Positions 7,992 through 18,542 of a stretch of 64,000 nt of DNA are shown here, piece by piece (the first letter of the stretch is position 1; each line of letters starts with the position of its first letter). The position numbers were made by a program, and so were the translations under genes. This stretch comes from Nocardia panacis. Lineage in GTDB: Bacteria > Actinomycetota > Actinomycetes > Mycobacteriales > Mycobacteriaceae. The DNA is taken from the NCBI RefSeq assembly GCF_003598715.1, contig NZ_QZFU01000041.1, forward strand, positions 372,001 through 436,000, in the 5' to 3' direction. A model generated the notes under the pieces. It worked only from the letters and a program-made list of their open reading frames with translations, searched no databases and was not told the DNA's origin.

Positions 7992-10900
7992 GCGAGCTCC
8001 CGCGAGACGAGTTCGGACAGGGTGCGCAGGGTGGGTGCGGCGAAGAGTTCGCGCAGCGGCAGCGAGACCTCCCAGCGCGACCGGATGACCACCATCAGCC
8101 GCATGAGATGGGCGGAGTGCAGGCCGATCTCGGCGAAATCGTCGGCCATGCCGATGCGGTCCGTGCCGACGAGTTCGGCCACCACGCCCGCGAGCGCGCG
8201 TTCCAGATCGGTGCTCGGCTCGACGATCTCGGACCGATCGGTGGCGGTGAGGTCGGGTAGCGCCCGCGCGTCGATCTTGCCGCCGACGGTGGTGGGGATC
8301 TCCGCGATGCGTCCGAGTGCGGTGGGCACCATGTGGTCGGGCAGTCGCCGGGCGGCGAAGGCGCGCAGGTCGTCCAGGTCGAGCGTGTCGTGTTTGGGGA
8401 CGACGTAGGCCAGCAGCCGTGCGCCTGCGCCTTGCTGACGGGTGATGGCCACCGCCGAGCGGACGGCGGGATGGGTGCGCAGCACGGATTCGATCTCGCC
8501 GAGTTCGACCCGGTAGCCGCGGATCTTGACCTGGGTGTCGGCGCGGCCGACGTAGTGCAGTGCGCCGTCGGGCATCAGGCGGACGAGATCGCCGGTGTGG
8601 TACATCCTTTCGTGCGGTTCGGCGGGTTCGGCGCCGAATCTCGCGGCCAGTTCGGGGCGTTGGTGGTAGCCGTGCGCCACCGCCGCTCCGGCGACGCACA
8701 GTTCGCCGGGGGCTCCGGGCGGGACGGCGCGGCCCTGGTCGTCGAGGACGTAGGCGCGCTGGTTGGGCAGGGCGGTTCCGATCGGGACCGGGATCTCCTG
8801 ACGGACCAGATCGGCGGTGACCCGGTGGAAGGTGGAGACCACCGCGGCCTCGGTAACGCCGTAAAGGTTGTACACGCGCGGGTATTCATCGCCGTGGCGG
8901 GTGATCCAGTCGCGCAGGACGGGGGTGTAGAGGCGGTCGCCGCCGATGAAGATCAGCCGAAGCGCCTGTGCCGCACCATTCTTCGACTTCGACTTCGGCT
9001 TCGTCCCGGCGCCTGCCGCGTCGGCGGCGGCGAAATGTTCGAACAGCGTGGGCGTTTGGCTGCACACGGTGACCTTCTCGGTCCGGACCAGCCGATGGAA
9101 GTCCTCGGGGGAGCGCACCGTCCACCTCGGGACGATCACGAGCCGCCCGCCATTGCCCAGCGCGCCCCACATCTCCCACACCGAGTAGTCGAAGGCGAAA
9201 GAGTGGCTGAAGGTCCACACGTCCGAGGCGGTGCTGCCGAACTCCGCGCGACCCGCGGCCAACAGGCTGACCACGTTGCGGTGGGTCACCACAACACCTT
9301 TGGGTCGCCCGGTGGAACCGGAGGTGTAGAGGACGTACGCCGGATCCTCGGGTCCGATGGCGGGCAGCGCGGGATAGGCGGGCTCGTCCGCGGGGTCCTC
9401 GGCCAGGATCACGCCGTCGAAGGCGGGCAGGTGGGCGGCGAGTTCCGGGGAGGTGATGACCGCACCGGGCGCGGCGTCGGCCAGGATATCCGCCAGCCGT
9501 TCGGTGGGCTGTTCGGGTTCGAGCGGCACATAGGCCGCGCCCGCCTTGAGCGTGCCGAGCAACGCGGCGATCAGGCGCGTGGACCGGTCCAGGTGCAGGC
9601 CGACCCGCCCGCCGGGGCGGATACCGGCCTCGATCAATTGGGCCGCGATGGCGTCGCTCTGCGCGTCGAGTTCGCGGTAGCTGGTGCGCTTGTCACCGTC
9701 GACCAGGGCGACCGCGTCCGGGGTCCGGTGCGCGTGCTCGATGAATATGGCGGGCAGCGAACGGTTCTCGACCTCCAGTCCGACACTGCCACTGACCGGC
9801 GCGGCCGTCGCGCCGCCGGGGGACAGTTCGCCGAGGGTCAACTCGGGATGTTCGACGAGTTGGGTCAGCACCTCGCGCAATTGATCACAGAAGCGCTGCG
9901 CGGCCTCGGCGGAGAAGCGGCCCCGGTCGTAGATGACTCGCAGCGGCATCCCGTCGCCCGGCATGATCACCATGGTGATCGGGTAGTGCGGCCGCCCGTC
10001 GTAGCGCATCGATCGCAGCGTCATCCCGGTTTCGGCGAGCGCGAAGTCCGGCATCGGCATGTTCTCGTAGGAGACGCTGCTCTCGAGCAGCGGCACGGTC
10101 AGCGGCCGTCCGAGCACCCGCTGCACATCGAACAGCGGCAGTGTGGTGTTCTCCCGCACGGCGGCGATGTGCACCTGCAGATCGCCGAGCCACGACAGCG
10201 CGGCCCTGGTCATCTCCAATTTCTCCCGCACCGGCATGGTGGCGATGAGCGGGCCGAGAATGGTTTCGCTGCCGCGCAATTCGGCGGGCCGGTGCGCCAT
10301 GGTGAATCCGCAGGCCACATCGTTGGTGCCGTAGTAGTGCGCGAGGACCAGCAGCCACGCGCCCTGGACGAGGGTGTTCAGGGTGAGCTGGTTGGTGCGG
10401 GCGAGTTCGCGCAGTCCCGGTTCGATCTCGTCGAGCTGCAATTCGACGAAGCCGTGGCTGGGTTCGCCCTCCGGCGCTTTGCTGCCGCCGAGGAACAGCG
10501 GTGCGGGCGGCTGGAAGTCCGAGAGCTCCCGCTCCCAGAAATCGCGTCCGCGCACTCCATCCTGCTTGTGCCACCAGGCGGCGTAATCCCGGTAGGGGCG
10601 CATGGGATTCCACTTGGGCTCGTGGCCGAGGCAGGTGGCGCGGTAGGCGCCGACGAAATCGGTGACGGCCAGACCGAAGGACCAGCCGTCCATCAGCAGA
10701 TGCGACAGCCGCCACACGAATTGCCAAGTGCGCGGCGCGGTTTGGATGACGCTGATGCGCATGAGCGGCGCCTTGGTCAGTTCGAAACCCTCGATGCGCT
10801 CGCGGTCGAGCCATTTCTGCAGCCTGTCCTGCTGTTCGGTCTCGGAGAGGTCCTGCCAGTCGAGCACTTCCAGTGGCAGTTCGGCCCGTTCGTGCACCAC

Positions 10901-11140
10901 CTGCAGCGGCAGTTCCTCGGCGCGCCAGTGGAAGGAGGTGCGCAGGATGGGATGCCGGTCCACCACCAGTTGCCAGGCGCGCTGGAAGGCGTCGGTGTTC
11001 ATGGCACCGTCGAAGGTGAGTACGAGCTGCTCGTAGTAGACACCGGCCTCGGGACGCTTGAGCTGTTCGAACAGCAAACCCTGCTGGATGGGCGTGAGCT
11101 CGTAGACGTCTTCGATGCCCTTGCTGACGTTGGATCGCAC
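7988..11140 (-). CDS. Nonribosomal peptide synthetase, C-A-PCP
   Basis: A 1050-residue single-module NRPS starting with GTG. Domain order is condensation (about 10-450), adenylation (about 470-960; YVLYTSGSTGRPKG, NLYGVTEAAV, YHTGDLV, KIRGYRVELGEIE), and carrier (about 975-1050; phosphopantetheine serine in EIGLHSAHL). The condensation motif reads SHLLMDG, so the first histidine of HHxxxDG is serine but the catalytic second histidine is kept. In caerulomycin/collismycin assembly the equivalent module adds leucine; I could not derive a reliable specificity code. The adenylation domain contains a short Lys/Ser-rich insertion (GTKPKSKSKNG) caused by a simple repeat near 8975-9005. Confidence 0.93.
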   Translation of the reverse strand: MRSNVSKGIEDVYELTPIQQGLLFEQLKRPEAGVYYEQLVLTFDGAMNTDAFQRAWQLVVDRHPILRTSFHWRAEELPLQVVHERAELPLEVLDWQDLSETEQQDRLQKWLDRERIEGFELTKAPLMRISVIQTAPRTWQFVWRLSHLLMDGWSFGLAVTDFVGAYRATCLGHEPKWNPMRPYRDYAAWWHKQDGVRGRDFWERELSDFQPPAPLFLGGSKAPEGEPSHGFVELQLDEIEPGLRELARTNQLTLNTLVQGAWLLVLAHYYGTNDVACGFTMAHRPAELRGSETILGPLIATMPVREKLEMTRAALSWLGDLQVHIAAVRENTTLPLFDVQRVLGRPLTVPLLESSVSYENMPMPDFALAETGMTLRSMRYDGRPHYPITMVIMPGDGMPLRVIYDRGRFSAEAAQRFCDQLREVLTQLVEHPELTLGELSPGGATAAPVSGSVGLEVENRSLPAIFIEHAHRTPDAVALVDGDKRTSYRELDAQSDAIAAQLIEAGIRPGGRVGLHLDRSTRLIAALLGTLKAGAAYVPLEPEQPTERLADILADAAPGAVITSPELAAHLPAFDGVILAEDPADEPAYPALPAIGPEDPAYVLYTSGSTGRPKGVVVTHRNVVSLLAAGRAEFGSTASDVWTFSHSFAFDYSVWEMWGALGNGGRLVIVPRWTVRSPEDFHRLVRTEKVTVCSQTPTLFEHFAAADAAGAGTKPKSKSKNGAAQALRLIFIGGDRLYTPVLRDWITRHGDEYPRVYNLYGVTEAAVVSTFHRVTADLVRQEIPVPIGTALPNQRAYVLDDQGRAVPPGAPGELCVAGAAVAHGYHQRPELAARFGAEPAEPHERMYHTGDLVRLMPDGALHYVGRADTQVKIRGYRVELGEIESVLRTHPAVRSAVAITRQQGAGARLLAYVVPKHDTLDLDDLRAFAARRLPDHMVPTALGRIAEIPTTVGGKIDARALPDLTATDRSEIVEPSTDLERALAGVVAELVGTDRIGMADDFAEIGLHSAHLMRLMVVIRSRWEVSLPLRELFAAPTLRTLSELVSRELA

Positions 11141-11144
11141 GGCC

Positions 11145-14100
11145 TTACCTTTCTTCGGTGTCGAGCGTGTCGAGGAATGCGGCCAGCTGTGCCGAATCCA
11201 GCCCGGCCAGGGGGAAGTCCGAGGGGTCGTAACTGCCTGCGGCGGTGCGGCGGCAGTGCTCGGTGAGTGTGGCGACGGCAGTGTCGAAGGCGGTGATGAC
11301 GGCGGTGTCGAAGGTGTCGTCGTGGCGCCAGCGCAGGCGCAGTTCGCCCGCGACCAGCGCGGTCCCGAGTTCGGCGACGGTGCCCGCCGGGACCGATGTG
11401 CTTGCCGGGCCGTGGAATTCGGCCATGGTGAGCGGACCTGCGGCGGATTCCCAGTCGTCGTTGACGATTTCGCGCAGGACCAGTCGCCGCGTGCCGGGTT
11501 CGGGTGCGGCGGTGCGGCGGTAGTCGGTTTTGACGGAGGTCAGCACCTCGGCCGGATCGGCGGGGCCGGTCGGGTCGAGCAGCACCGGTTCGGTGAACTG
11601 GCCCGCCGAGTTCTCCACGGCGGCCTCGCGCAGGGTGCGCAGTGTGGCGATCGGCAGTGTCGTGCCGGATTCGCGCAGGGCCAGCACCAGTGCCGCCGCC
11701 ACGGCCTCCGCGAGGTCGAGATGGTATGCGGAGAACGCGGATTCGGTCAGGTCGGCGACGGTCGCGGCGGATAGCGAGGTGGTCACGATTCGCGTCGGAT
11801 CGACCGTCTCGGAGCCCGGCTCGACCGGGTCCGGCCCCGTATCGGGTCTGGCCCGTGACCAATCCAGGAAGCAGGTCGGCCGGTCGGTCCAGTCGACCGA
11901 ATCGTGGTCGGCCAGTTCGCGATAGGCGTGCGCGAAATCGAACAGCAGCACCCGCCACGAGGTGTCGTCGATGGCGGCGGCCGAGCCGAGCCAGACGAGT
12001 CGGGCCTGCGCCGTCCCGGTCAGGTAGGCGAGTTTGGCGCCGGCACCCGCACCGAGGTCGATCTCCGCGGCGATCTCGGCGATCAGCGCATCGGCCGCCG
12101 CCCGCTGACCCTCGGCGGGTATGCCGCTCAAATCTATTTCGGTGAGCGGATTCTCGGCGGGCGCGTCGAGCAGTCCCGGTGTGCCGTCATCGAGTGCGCC
12201 GATCCGCAGTCGTAGCGCGGTATGGCGCGCGGTGACCTCGGCGAGCGCCCGCTCGGCCAGCGCCGGATCGAATCCGTCGCGCACCGCGACGTCGATCCGC
12301 CCCACCGCGTTCTCGGCGAGCAGTCGGGCCTGGTGGGTCGTGAGCGGGACGGCGTCGGCCACGGTCTGCGCGCCGCTGCCGAGGCCGCGGGCCAGGTCGA
12401 GGAAGGTGTTGCTCTCGAACAGATCCTGCGGTCCGAGCGGCAATCCCTGCGTGTTGGCCTGGCTGACGAACTGGATGCCCATGATGGAGTCGCCGCCGAG
12501 TTGGAAGAAGTTGTCGGCCGGGCCGATCTCCGCCACCTTGAGGACCGATCGAGCCAATGTGATGAGCTTGTCGAGGTTTTCGCGGGAACGCTCGTCGACG
12601 GCCTCGGCGCCTGCGCGGCCCGCGTGTTCGGGTGCGGGTAGTGCGGCCCGATCCACCTTGCCGTTGGCGCTGAGCGGAAGTTCTTCCAGCACCACGATAT
12701 CGGCGGGCATGAGATAGCCGGGCAGGGTTTCGGCGAGGTGTTCGCGCAGCGCGGCCACCAGCGCTTCGGTCTCGGTCGGCGCGCCGGGCACCACGTAGGC
12801 GACCAGTCGCTGCTGGGTGCGCGGCCCGAGTGCGGCGGCGACGGCCGCGCTCACCGACGGGTGCGCGAGCAGCCCGTGTTCCACCTCGCCGAGTTCGATG
12901 CGGAACCCGCCGATCTTGACCTGGAAGTCCTCGCGGCCGAGGAATTCGATGGATCCGTCGGGCAGGTAGCGTCCGAGATCGCCGGTCCGGTAGAGCCTTT
13001 CGCCGGTGCGCGGATGGGTGCGGAAGGATTCGGCGGTGCGCTGCTCGTCATTCCAGTAGCAGGCGGCCAGGCCGACACCGCCGATGTAGAGCTGTCCCGC
13101 AGTCCACACCGGGCAGGGTTCCATGCGGTCGTTGAGGACGTGGAAGCTCTGGTTGCGCAGCGGACGTCCGTAGGGGATGGAGGTCCAGTCCGCGGGCACC
13201 TCGCCGATGGGGTAGTGGATCGACCAGATGGCGGCCTCGGTCGCGCCGCCGAGGCTGATCACCGCGAGATCCTCGGCCAGTGCGCGCGCCCGATCGGGCA
13301 GCCGGACCGGGATCCAGTCGCCGCTGAGCAGCGCCAACCGCAGCGGCAGTTCCGCTGCCACGCCCTCCAGGTGCGTCACCAACATATCCAGCAGCGCGGG
13401 CACCGAATTCCACACGTTCACTCGATGTTCGGCGATGAGTTCGAGCCAGCGCGCCGGGTCGCGGCGGGCCTGCGTCTCGGGCAGCACCAGCGCTGCGCCC
13501 GCGGCGAGAACGCCGAAGATATCGAAGACGGACAGGTCGAAGCTCAGCGAGGACAGTCCGAGCACCCGGTCCTCGGCATTGATGCCGAAGCGCTGCTCGA
13601 TATCGGCGAGGGTGTTGCGGGCGGCGGTGTGGGTGAGCGCCACACCTTTCGGTGTTCCGGTGGAGCCGGAGGTGTAGATGATGTAGGCGAGATTGTCGGG
13701 GGTGGCGGGGGAGCGCCAGCCCGCGATATCGGCGGCGCCCCAGTCGGCGTCCTCGGCGATATCGATGGTGGTCACGCCTGCGGGCCAATCCTGGTCGGCC
13801 GCCGCATCGGTGAGGACGCAGTCGACACCGGCGTGTTCGATGAGCCAGGCGCGTCTGCTCTGCGGCAGGTCCGGGTCGATGGGCACGTAGGTGCAGCCCG
13901 CCGCGGAGACGCCGACGGCGGCGACGATCTGCCGCCAACCCTTGGCGATACCGATGCCGACCAGTGTCCCGGCACCCAATCCGCGCGCGGCGAGGGTGCG
14001 CGCCAGTTCGACCGCGCGCCCGGACAATTCGGCGTGGGTGAGCGTGCGCTCGGCGGTGATGACCGCCGCCCGCCCGCTCAGTTCCGGATGCGCGCCGACG

Positions 14101-17100
14101 GCGAGGACCGGATCGGCCAGCAGATCGGTGGGCACCGGACCCGCGGTGTCGTTGATCCGCTCGCGGATATCCCGCTGTGCCGCAGGCAGTTCGGGGGCGG
14201 GCGGCCGCTGCCAGCCGTCGGGTTCGGCGAGCCCGTTCAGCAGATCCTGGTAGACCTCGAACATCTCGGCCATGAGCCGATCCGGGAACAGGTCGTCCAC
14301 CGCGTGCCAGGCCAATTCGAGCACGCCGCCGAATTCCAGGACGAAGTGGTCGATGGTGACCTGCGGGGTCTGCGAGATGAATCGGGCCTGCTCGCCGAGC
14401 CAGGCGACCGGTGATTCCACCTTGGCCGGATCGGCCTCGGTGGACAGGGCGCTGGTGAATACGACCGGCATCACGCCGCCGGTGGTGTCGCCGCGAACCC
14501 GGTTGAGCTCGCGTAGGATTCGCACGCCGCTGACATACCGGTGTTCGAAATCCTCCCAGCTGCGCCGCTGTACCTGCACGACCAGATCGGCGAAGGTCTC
14601 GACCGAACGCAGATCCACCTCGAGCAGTTCGAAGGAGGCGAATTCGCCGACGGTCCCGTCGACGTCCTCGTGGAAGGGCAGCCGGTTGACGGCGGTGAAG
14701 TTCAGCGTGAAGTGCTGATTCTTGCTCCACCGTCCGACCGCCGCCGCGTAGGCGGCGACCAACACGCTCGAGGGCGTCACCCGGTGCTCGCCGGCGCGTT
14801 CCTTGATCTTGGCCCACACCTCGGGCGCCAGATTCGCGTGGCGTCGAACGAATTCGGGACGTTCCCCCGGCGTGAGGGCCGTGGGCAGTTCGGGCGCGGG
14901 CGGCAGGTTGCGAACGCGATCCTGCCAGTACACCAAAGACCGTTGGTAGAGCGAGGTCTCGCGCAGCCCTTCCTCGGCGAGCACATAGTCGCGGAAGGAG
15001 AGATCGGGTGGGGTCGCCGAAAGCGCTGGGTCATTGTAGAAGTCGCGCCAACTGGGCAGCACCTGGTAGAAGAAGCTCGCGACATCAGCGCACAGCAGGT
15101 CGAAGCTGATGTGCACGCGCAGCGCGCCGCTGCGCAATTTGCTGGCCCGGATCTCCCACAGCGGCCAGGTGTCGGCGGGACGCACCTCGACGGCCATCCG
15201 CTCGGCGGCCGCGTGCAGCAGCGCCGCCTCCGCGTCGGCGGTGAGGTCGCGCAGGTCGTGCACCTTGATGCGATACGGCGGCACCGAGCCGAGGATGCGT
15301 TGGCGGCCGTCGGGCAGCACCACGATGCGCAGCATCTCGTGTCGCTGCACGGTGCGCCGCCATGCACTTTCGAGTTGGTCCAGATCCAGTGTGTCGCTGT
15401 CGAATTCGAGGTAGAGGTGCGGGGCGACGCCACCCATGTCGAAGCTGTCGAGCCGACCGATCCACTGCGCCTGCTGCATCTCGGTGAGACCGAACGGCTC
15501 GTGCCGCCGCGCGGGATCGGGCACGATCGCGGGCAGGACCTCGACCTCGCCGCCGGGTTCCTGCGCGTCGATCAGTTCGGCCAGGGCCGCGATGGTCGGT
15601 CCCGCCAGCAGTTCGGCCGGACTCGCGGTGCGCCCCAGTTCCACTCGCAACTGATTGAGCACCTGGGTGGCCAGCAGCGAATGGCCGCCGAGTTCGAAGA
15701 AGTTGTCGTACACGCCGATCGGCTGGAAGCCGAAGAACTTCTCCCACAGTGCGGCGATACTGCGCTCCAGTTCGGTGCGCGGCGCGGTGTAGGTGGTGAG
15801 CAACTGTTCGGGCCGGGAGGTGTCGGTATCCTCGGATTCCGGCGGGGCCGGGGTGTCGATGACCAGTTCGGCGCCGGTCACGCCGCGCGGCTCCACCCAG
15901 TAGCGCCGGTGCTGGAACGGGTAGGCGGGCAGCGGGATCGGTCCCCGTTTCGGTTGCAGCCGTTGCCAATCCACCTCGACCCCGGCCAGCCACAGCCCGG
16001 CGAGCGCGGCCACCAGCGTCTCCTGATCCGGGCGCGCGCCGTCGGGGCGGCGCATGGTCCCGAGAATCGTGGCTCCGGCCGACGGCGGCACCGACTGGCG
16101 GGCCAGTGTGCCGAGGGTGTTGCCCGGACCGACTTCGATCAGTACGCAGCGACCGAGTTGGGCCGCGAGTTCGACCGCCGCGCCGAACCGGACCGGTTTG
16201 CGCATGTGGGTGCCCCAGTAGGTGGGGTCCGCGGCCTGCTCCGGTGTGATCCAGGCGCCGGTGACTGTCGAGGCGATGGGCGCGATAGCGGCGCGCAGTG
16301 CCGTGCCGCGCACCTCGTCGGTGAAGGGGTCGACGATCGGATCGATCATGCCGGAGTGGAAGGCGTGCGAGGTGTGCAGGCGGTGGGTCGCGATGTCGGC
16401 CGCCGCCAGCCGTTCGGCCAGCGCGGCGATATCCTCGTGCGGACCGGAAACCACGCACAGCGACGGCGAATTGATCGCGGCGATCGACAATTCGGCCGAC
16501 AGCAGCGGCTCGATTCGCTCCTGCGGCGCGCCTACCGACAGCATGGATCCAGAGGGCAGATCGCGCATCATCCGGCCGCGCGTGGCGACCAGGCGCAGTA
16601 CGTCCTCGAGTTCGATGACCCCGGCCAGGCAGGCGGCGACGAATTCGCCGAGACTGTGCCCGACCATCGCGTCGGGGATGATCCCCCAGCTTTCGAGTTG
16701 CCGGGCCAGCGCGTATTCGGTGACGAACAGCGCGGGCTGCGCGAAGGCCGTATTCTCCAGCCGCGCGGCCAGTTCCGCCGCATCCCCGTCGGCGTAGACG
16801 ACCTCGCGCAGATCCGCGCCGAGCAGCGGCTCGAGTATCCTCGCGCAGGTGTCCACGGCGGCGCGGTAGACCGGTTCGGTCTCATACAGGCCGCGACCCA
16901 TGCCGGGATACTGCGTGCCCTGCCCGGGAAACAGGAATACCACCTTCGGCGGGCTCGCGGGCGCGGCGGCACTGGCTACCCGCGCCGGATCCGACCCGCC
17001 GAGCAGCGCGGCGGCCTCGTCGAGACCCTCGGCCACCAGCGCCCGCCGGAAGGGCAGCGCACCCCGACCGAGCTGGGTCGTCGAGGCGATATCGGCGAGC

Positions 17101-18542
17101 TCGGTGCCCGCGTCGGCCTCGGCCAGGTGCCGCGCCAGATCCTGCGTCGCCTGATCGAGGGCCCGCGGCGATTTCGCGGAGAGCACCACGACCTGCGGTG
17201 CGCGCTCGGGTGCGGCGGCGCGGCGGGCCGCCGGGGCCTCCTCGAGGATGACATGCGCATTGGTCCCGCCAATTCCGAAGGAGCTCACACCGATTCGGCG
17301 CGGATGGGTGCCGTTGCGCCAATCGGAGAGCTCGGTATTGACGAAGAATGGGGTGGAGTCGAAGTCGATGCGCGGATTCGGGCTGCGGAAATGCAGGTTC
17401 GGCGCCAACTGCCGGTGCCGCAATTGCAGGACGGCCTTGATCAGGCTCGCCACACCCGCCGCCGATTCCAGATGTCCGATATTGCCCTTCACCGAGCTGA
17501 CCGCGCAGAACCCCAACTTGTCGGTGTACTCGCCGAAGGCGCGGGTCAGCGCGGTGATCTCGATCGGATCGCCCACCGGTGTCGCGGTGCCGTGCGCTTC
17601 GAGCGCGGTGATGGTCGAGGCATCTATTCCGCTGGCGCGCAACGCGTTCGAGATCAGCCGTTCCTGTCCGGCGACGCTGGGCGCGGTGTAGCCGACCTTG
17701 TCGGAGCCGTCATTGTTGACCGCGGTGGCGCGCAGCACGGCCAGCACATTGTCGCCGTCGGCAAGGGCGTCGGCGAGTCGGCGCAGCACCACCACACCGA
17801 CGCCGTTGCCGAAGACGGTGCCTTTGGCGTCGGCGTCGAAGGGCCTGCAGTGCCCGTCGGGCGAGTAGATCAGCCCCTCTTCGTAGAGGTAGCCGACCCG
17901 GTGCGGAACCCGCACGCAGACACCGCCCGCGATGGCGGTCCCGCATTCGCCCGCCAGCAGCGCGCGACTGGCCTGATGCACCGCGACGAGCGAACTCGAA
18001 CACGCCGTCTGCACCGAGACCGCCGGTCCGCGCAGACCGAGCAGGAAGGCGGTGCGGCTGGCCAAATAGTCCTTGTCATTGTGGATCTGGAGTTCGAACA
18101 CCGCAGGACTCATGACGATCCGACTGCCGCCCAACAGGTTCGACATCAGGTAGGCGGGCATGTTCGCACCGGCGAACACGCCGACATCGGTATCGGTGCC
18201 GGGTCCGCGACCGGCGTCCTCCAGCGCGTGCCACGCCGTCTCCAGGAACAGCCGCTGCTGCGGATCGAGCAGGGCCGCCTCGCGCGCGCTGATCTTGAAG
18301 AAGGGTGCGTCGAACTGGTCGATATCGTCGAGAAGCGGTGCGGCCCTTACATAATTGGGGCGGCCGATGATCTCGCTCGCCACCCCTTCGGCCATGATCT
18401 CCTGATCGGAGAGCGCGGTGATCGACTCGACGCCGTCGCGCAGATTGCGCCAATAGGTCGCGAGGTCCGGTGCGCCGGGAAACCGCCCGGCCATCCCGAC
18501 CACGGCAATGGCGGCGGCGGAGGTGTCGTTCAAGCGAGTCAC
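11145..18542 (-). CDS. Hybrid PKS-NRPS, KS-AT-ACP-Cy-A-PCP-C*
   Basis: A 2465-residue megasynthase. KS: Cys181 in QTACSSS, His317 in EAHGTA, His357 in GNIGHLE. AT: Ser630 in GHSLGE and HAFH at 726-729, the malonyl-CoA signature. No reductive domains follow. ACP: Ser955 in LGGHSLL. Cyclisation domain: DLLCADVAS at about 1148-1156, fitting the DxxxxDxxS motif in place of HHxxxDG. Adenylation: pocket residues read D-L-F-N-L-S-L-I-W, close to the cysteine code DLYNLSLIWK. PCP: LGGDSIM. A final condensation-like domain (about 2110-2440) lacks the catalytic histidines. Together this predicts malonate plus cysteine extension of an aromatic starter, as in 2,2'-bipyridine assembly. Confidence 0.95.
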   Translation of the reverse strand: MTRLNDTSAAAIAVVGMAGRFPGAPDLATYWRNLRDGVESITALSDQEIMAEGVASEIIGRPNYVRAAPLLDDIDQFDAPFFKISAREAALLDPQQRLFLETAWHALEDAGRGPGTDTDVGVFAGANMPAYLMSNLLGGSRIVMSPAVFELQIHNDKDYLASRTAFLLGLRGPAVSVQTACSSSLVAVHQASRALLAGECGTAIAGGVCVRVPHRVGYLYEEGLIYSPDGHCRPFDADAKGTVFGNGVGVVVLRRLADALADGDNVLAVLRATAVNNDGSDKVGYTAPSVAGQERLISNALRASGIDASTITALEAHGTATPVGDPIEITALTRAFGEYTDKLGFCAVSSVKGNIGHLESAAGVASLIKAVLQLRHRQLAPNLHFRSPNPRIDFDSTPFFVNTELSDWRNGTHPRRIGVSSFGIGGTNAHVILEEAPAARRAAAPERAPQVVVLSAKSPRALDQATQDLARHLAEADAGTELADIASTTQLGRGALPFRRALVAEGLDEAAALLGGSDPARVASAAAPASPPKVVFLFPGQGTQYPGMGRGLYETEPVYRAAVDTCARILEPLLGADLREVVYADGDAAELAARLENTAFAQPALFVTEYALARQLESWGIIPDAMVGHSLGEFVAACLAGVIELEDVLRLVATRGRMMRDLPSGSMLSVGAPQERIEPLLSAELSIAAINSPSLCVVSGPHEDIAALAERLAAADIATHRLHTSHAFHSGMIDPIVDPFTDEVRGTALRAAIAPIASTVTGAWITPEQAADPTYWGTHMRKPVRFGAAVELAAQLGRCVLIEVGPGNTLGTLARQSVPPSAGATILGTMRRPDGARPDQETLVAALAGLWLAGVEVDWQRLQPKRGPIPLPAYPFQHRRYWVEPRGVTGAELVIDTPAPPESEDTDTSRPEQLLTTYTAPRTELERSIAALWEKFFGFQPIGVYDNFFELGGHSLLATQVLNQLRVELGRTASPAELLAGPTIAALAELIDAQEPGGEVEVLPAIVPDPARRHEPFGLTEMQQAQWIGRLDSFDMGGVAPHLYLEFDSDTLDLDQLESAWRRTVQRHEMLRIVVLPDGRQRILGSVPPYRIKVHDLRDLTADAEAALLHAAAERMAVEVRPADTWPLWEIRASKLRSGALRVHISFDLLCADVASFFYQVLPSWRDFYNDPALSATPPDLSFRDYVLAEEGLRETSLYQRSLVYWQDRVRNLPPAPELPTALTPGERPEFVRRHANLAPEVWAKIKERAGEHRVTPSSVLVAAYAAAVGRWSKNQHFTLNFTAVNRLPFHEDVDGTVGEFASFELLEVDLRSVETFADLVVQVQRRSWEDFEHRYVSGVRILRELNRVRGDTTGGVMPVVFTSALSTEADPAKVESPVAWLGEQARFISQTPQVTIDHFVLEFGGVLELAWHAVDDLFPDRLMAEMFEVYQDLLNGLAEPDGWQRPPAPELPAAQRDIRERINDTAGPVPTDLLADPVLAVGAHPELSGRAAVITAERTLTHAELSGRAVELARTLAARGLGAGTLVGIGIAKGWRQIVAAVGVSAAGCTYVPIDPDLPQSRRAWLIEHAGVDCVLTDAAADQDWPAGVTTIDIAEDADWGAADIAGWRSPATPDNLAYIIYTSGSTGTPKGVALTHTAARNTLADIEQRFGINAEDRVLGLSSLSFDLSVFDIFGVLAAGAALVLPETQARRDPARWLELIAEHRVNVWNSVPALLDMLVTHLEGVAAELPLRLALLSGDWIPVRLPDRARALAEDLAVISLGGATEAAIWSIHYPIGEVPADWTSIPYGRPLRNQSFHVLNDRMEPCPVWTAGQLYIGGVGLAACYWNDEQRTAESFRTHPRTGERLYRTGDLGRYLPDGSIEFLGREDFQVKIGGFRIELGEVEHGLLAHPSVSAAVAAALGPRTQQRLVAYVVPGAPTETEALVAALREHLAETLPGYLMPADIVVLEELPLSANGKVDRAALPAPEHAGRAGAEAVDERSRENLDKLITLARSVLKVAEIGPADNFFQLGGDSIMGIQFVSQANTQGLPLGPQDLFESNTFLDLARGLGSGAQTVADAVPLTTHQARLLAENAVGRIDVAVRDGFDPALAERALAEVTARHTALRLRIGALDDGTPGLLDAPAENPLTEIDLSGIPAEGQRAAADALIAEIAAEIDLGAGAGAKLAYLTGTAQARLVWLGSAAAIDDTSWRVLLFDFAHAYRELADHDSVDWTDRPTCFLDWSRARPDTGPDPVEPGSETVDPTRIVTTSLSAATVADLTESAFSAYHLDLAEAVAAALVLALRESGTTLPIATLRTLREAAVENSAGQFTEPVLLDPTGPADPAEVLTSVKTDYRRTAAPEPGTRRLVLREIVNDDWESAAGPLTMAEFHGPASTSVPAGTVAELGTALVAGELRLRWRHDDTFDTAVITAFDTAVATLTEHCRRTAAGSYDPSDFPLAGLDSAQLAAFLDTLDTEER

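Noticed and set aside
8333..11266. A 977-residue plus-strand open frame opposite the C-A-PCP NRPS
   Set aside because: It is the antisense image of the NRPS, produced by high G+C third positions; it shows no domain, while the minus strand has complete condensation, adenylation and carrier motifs.
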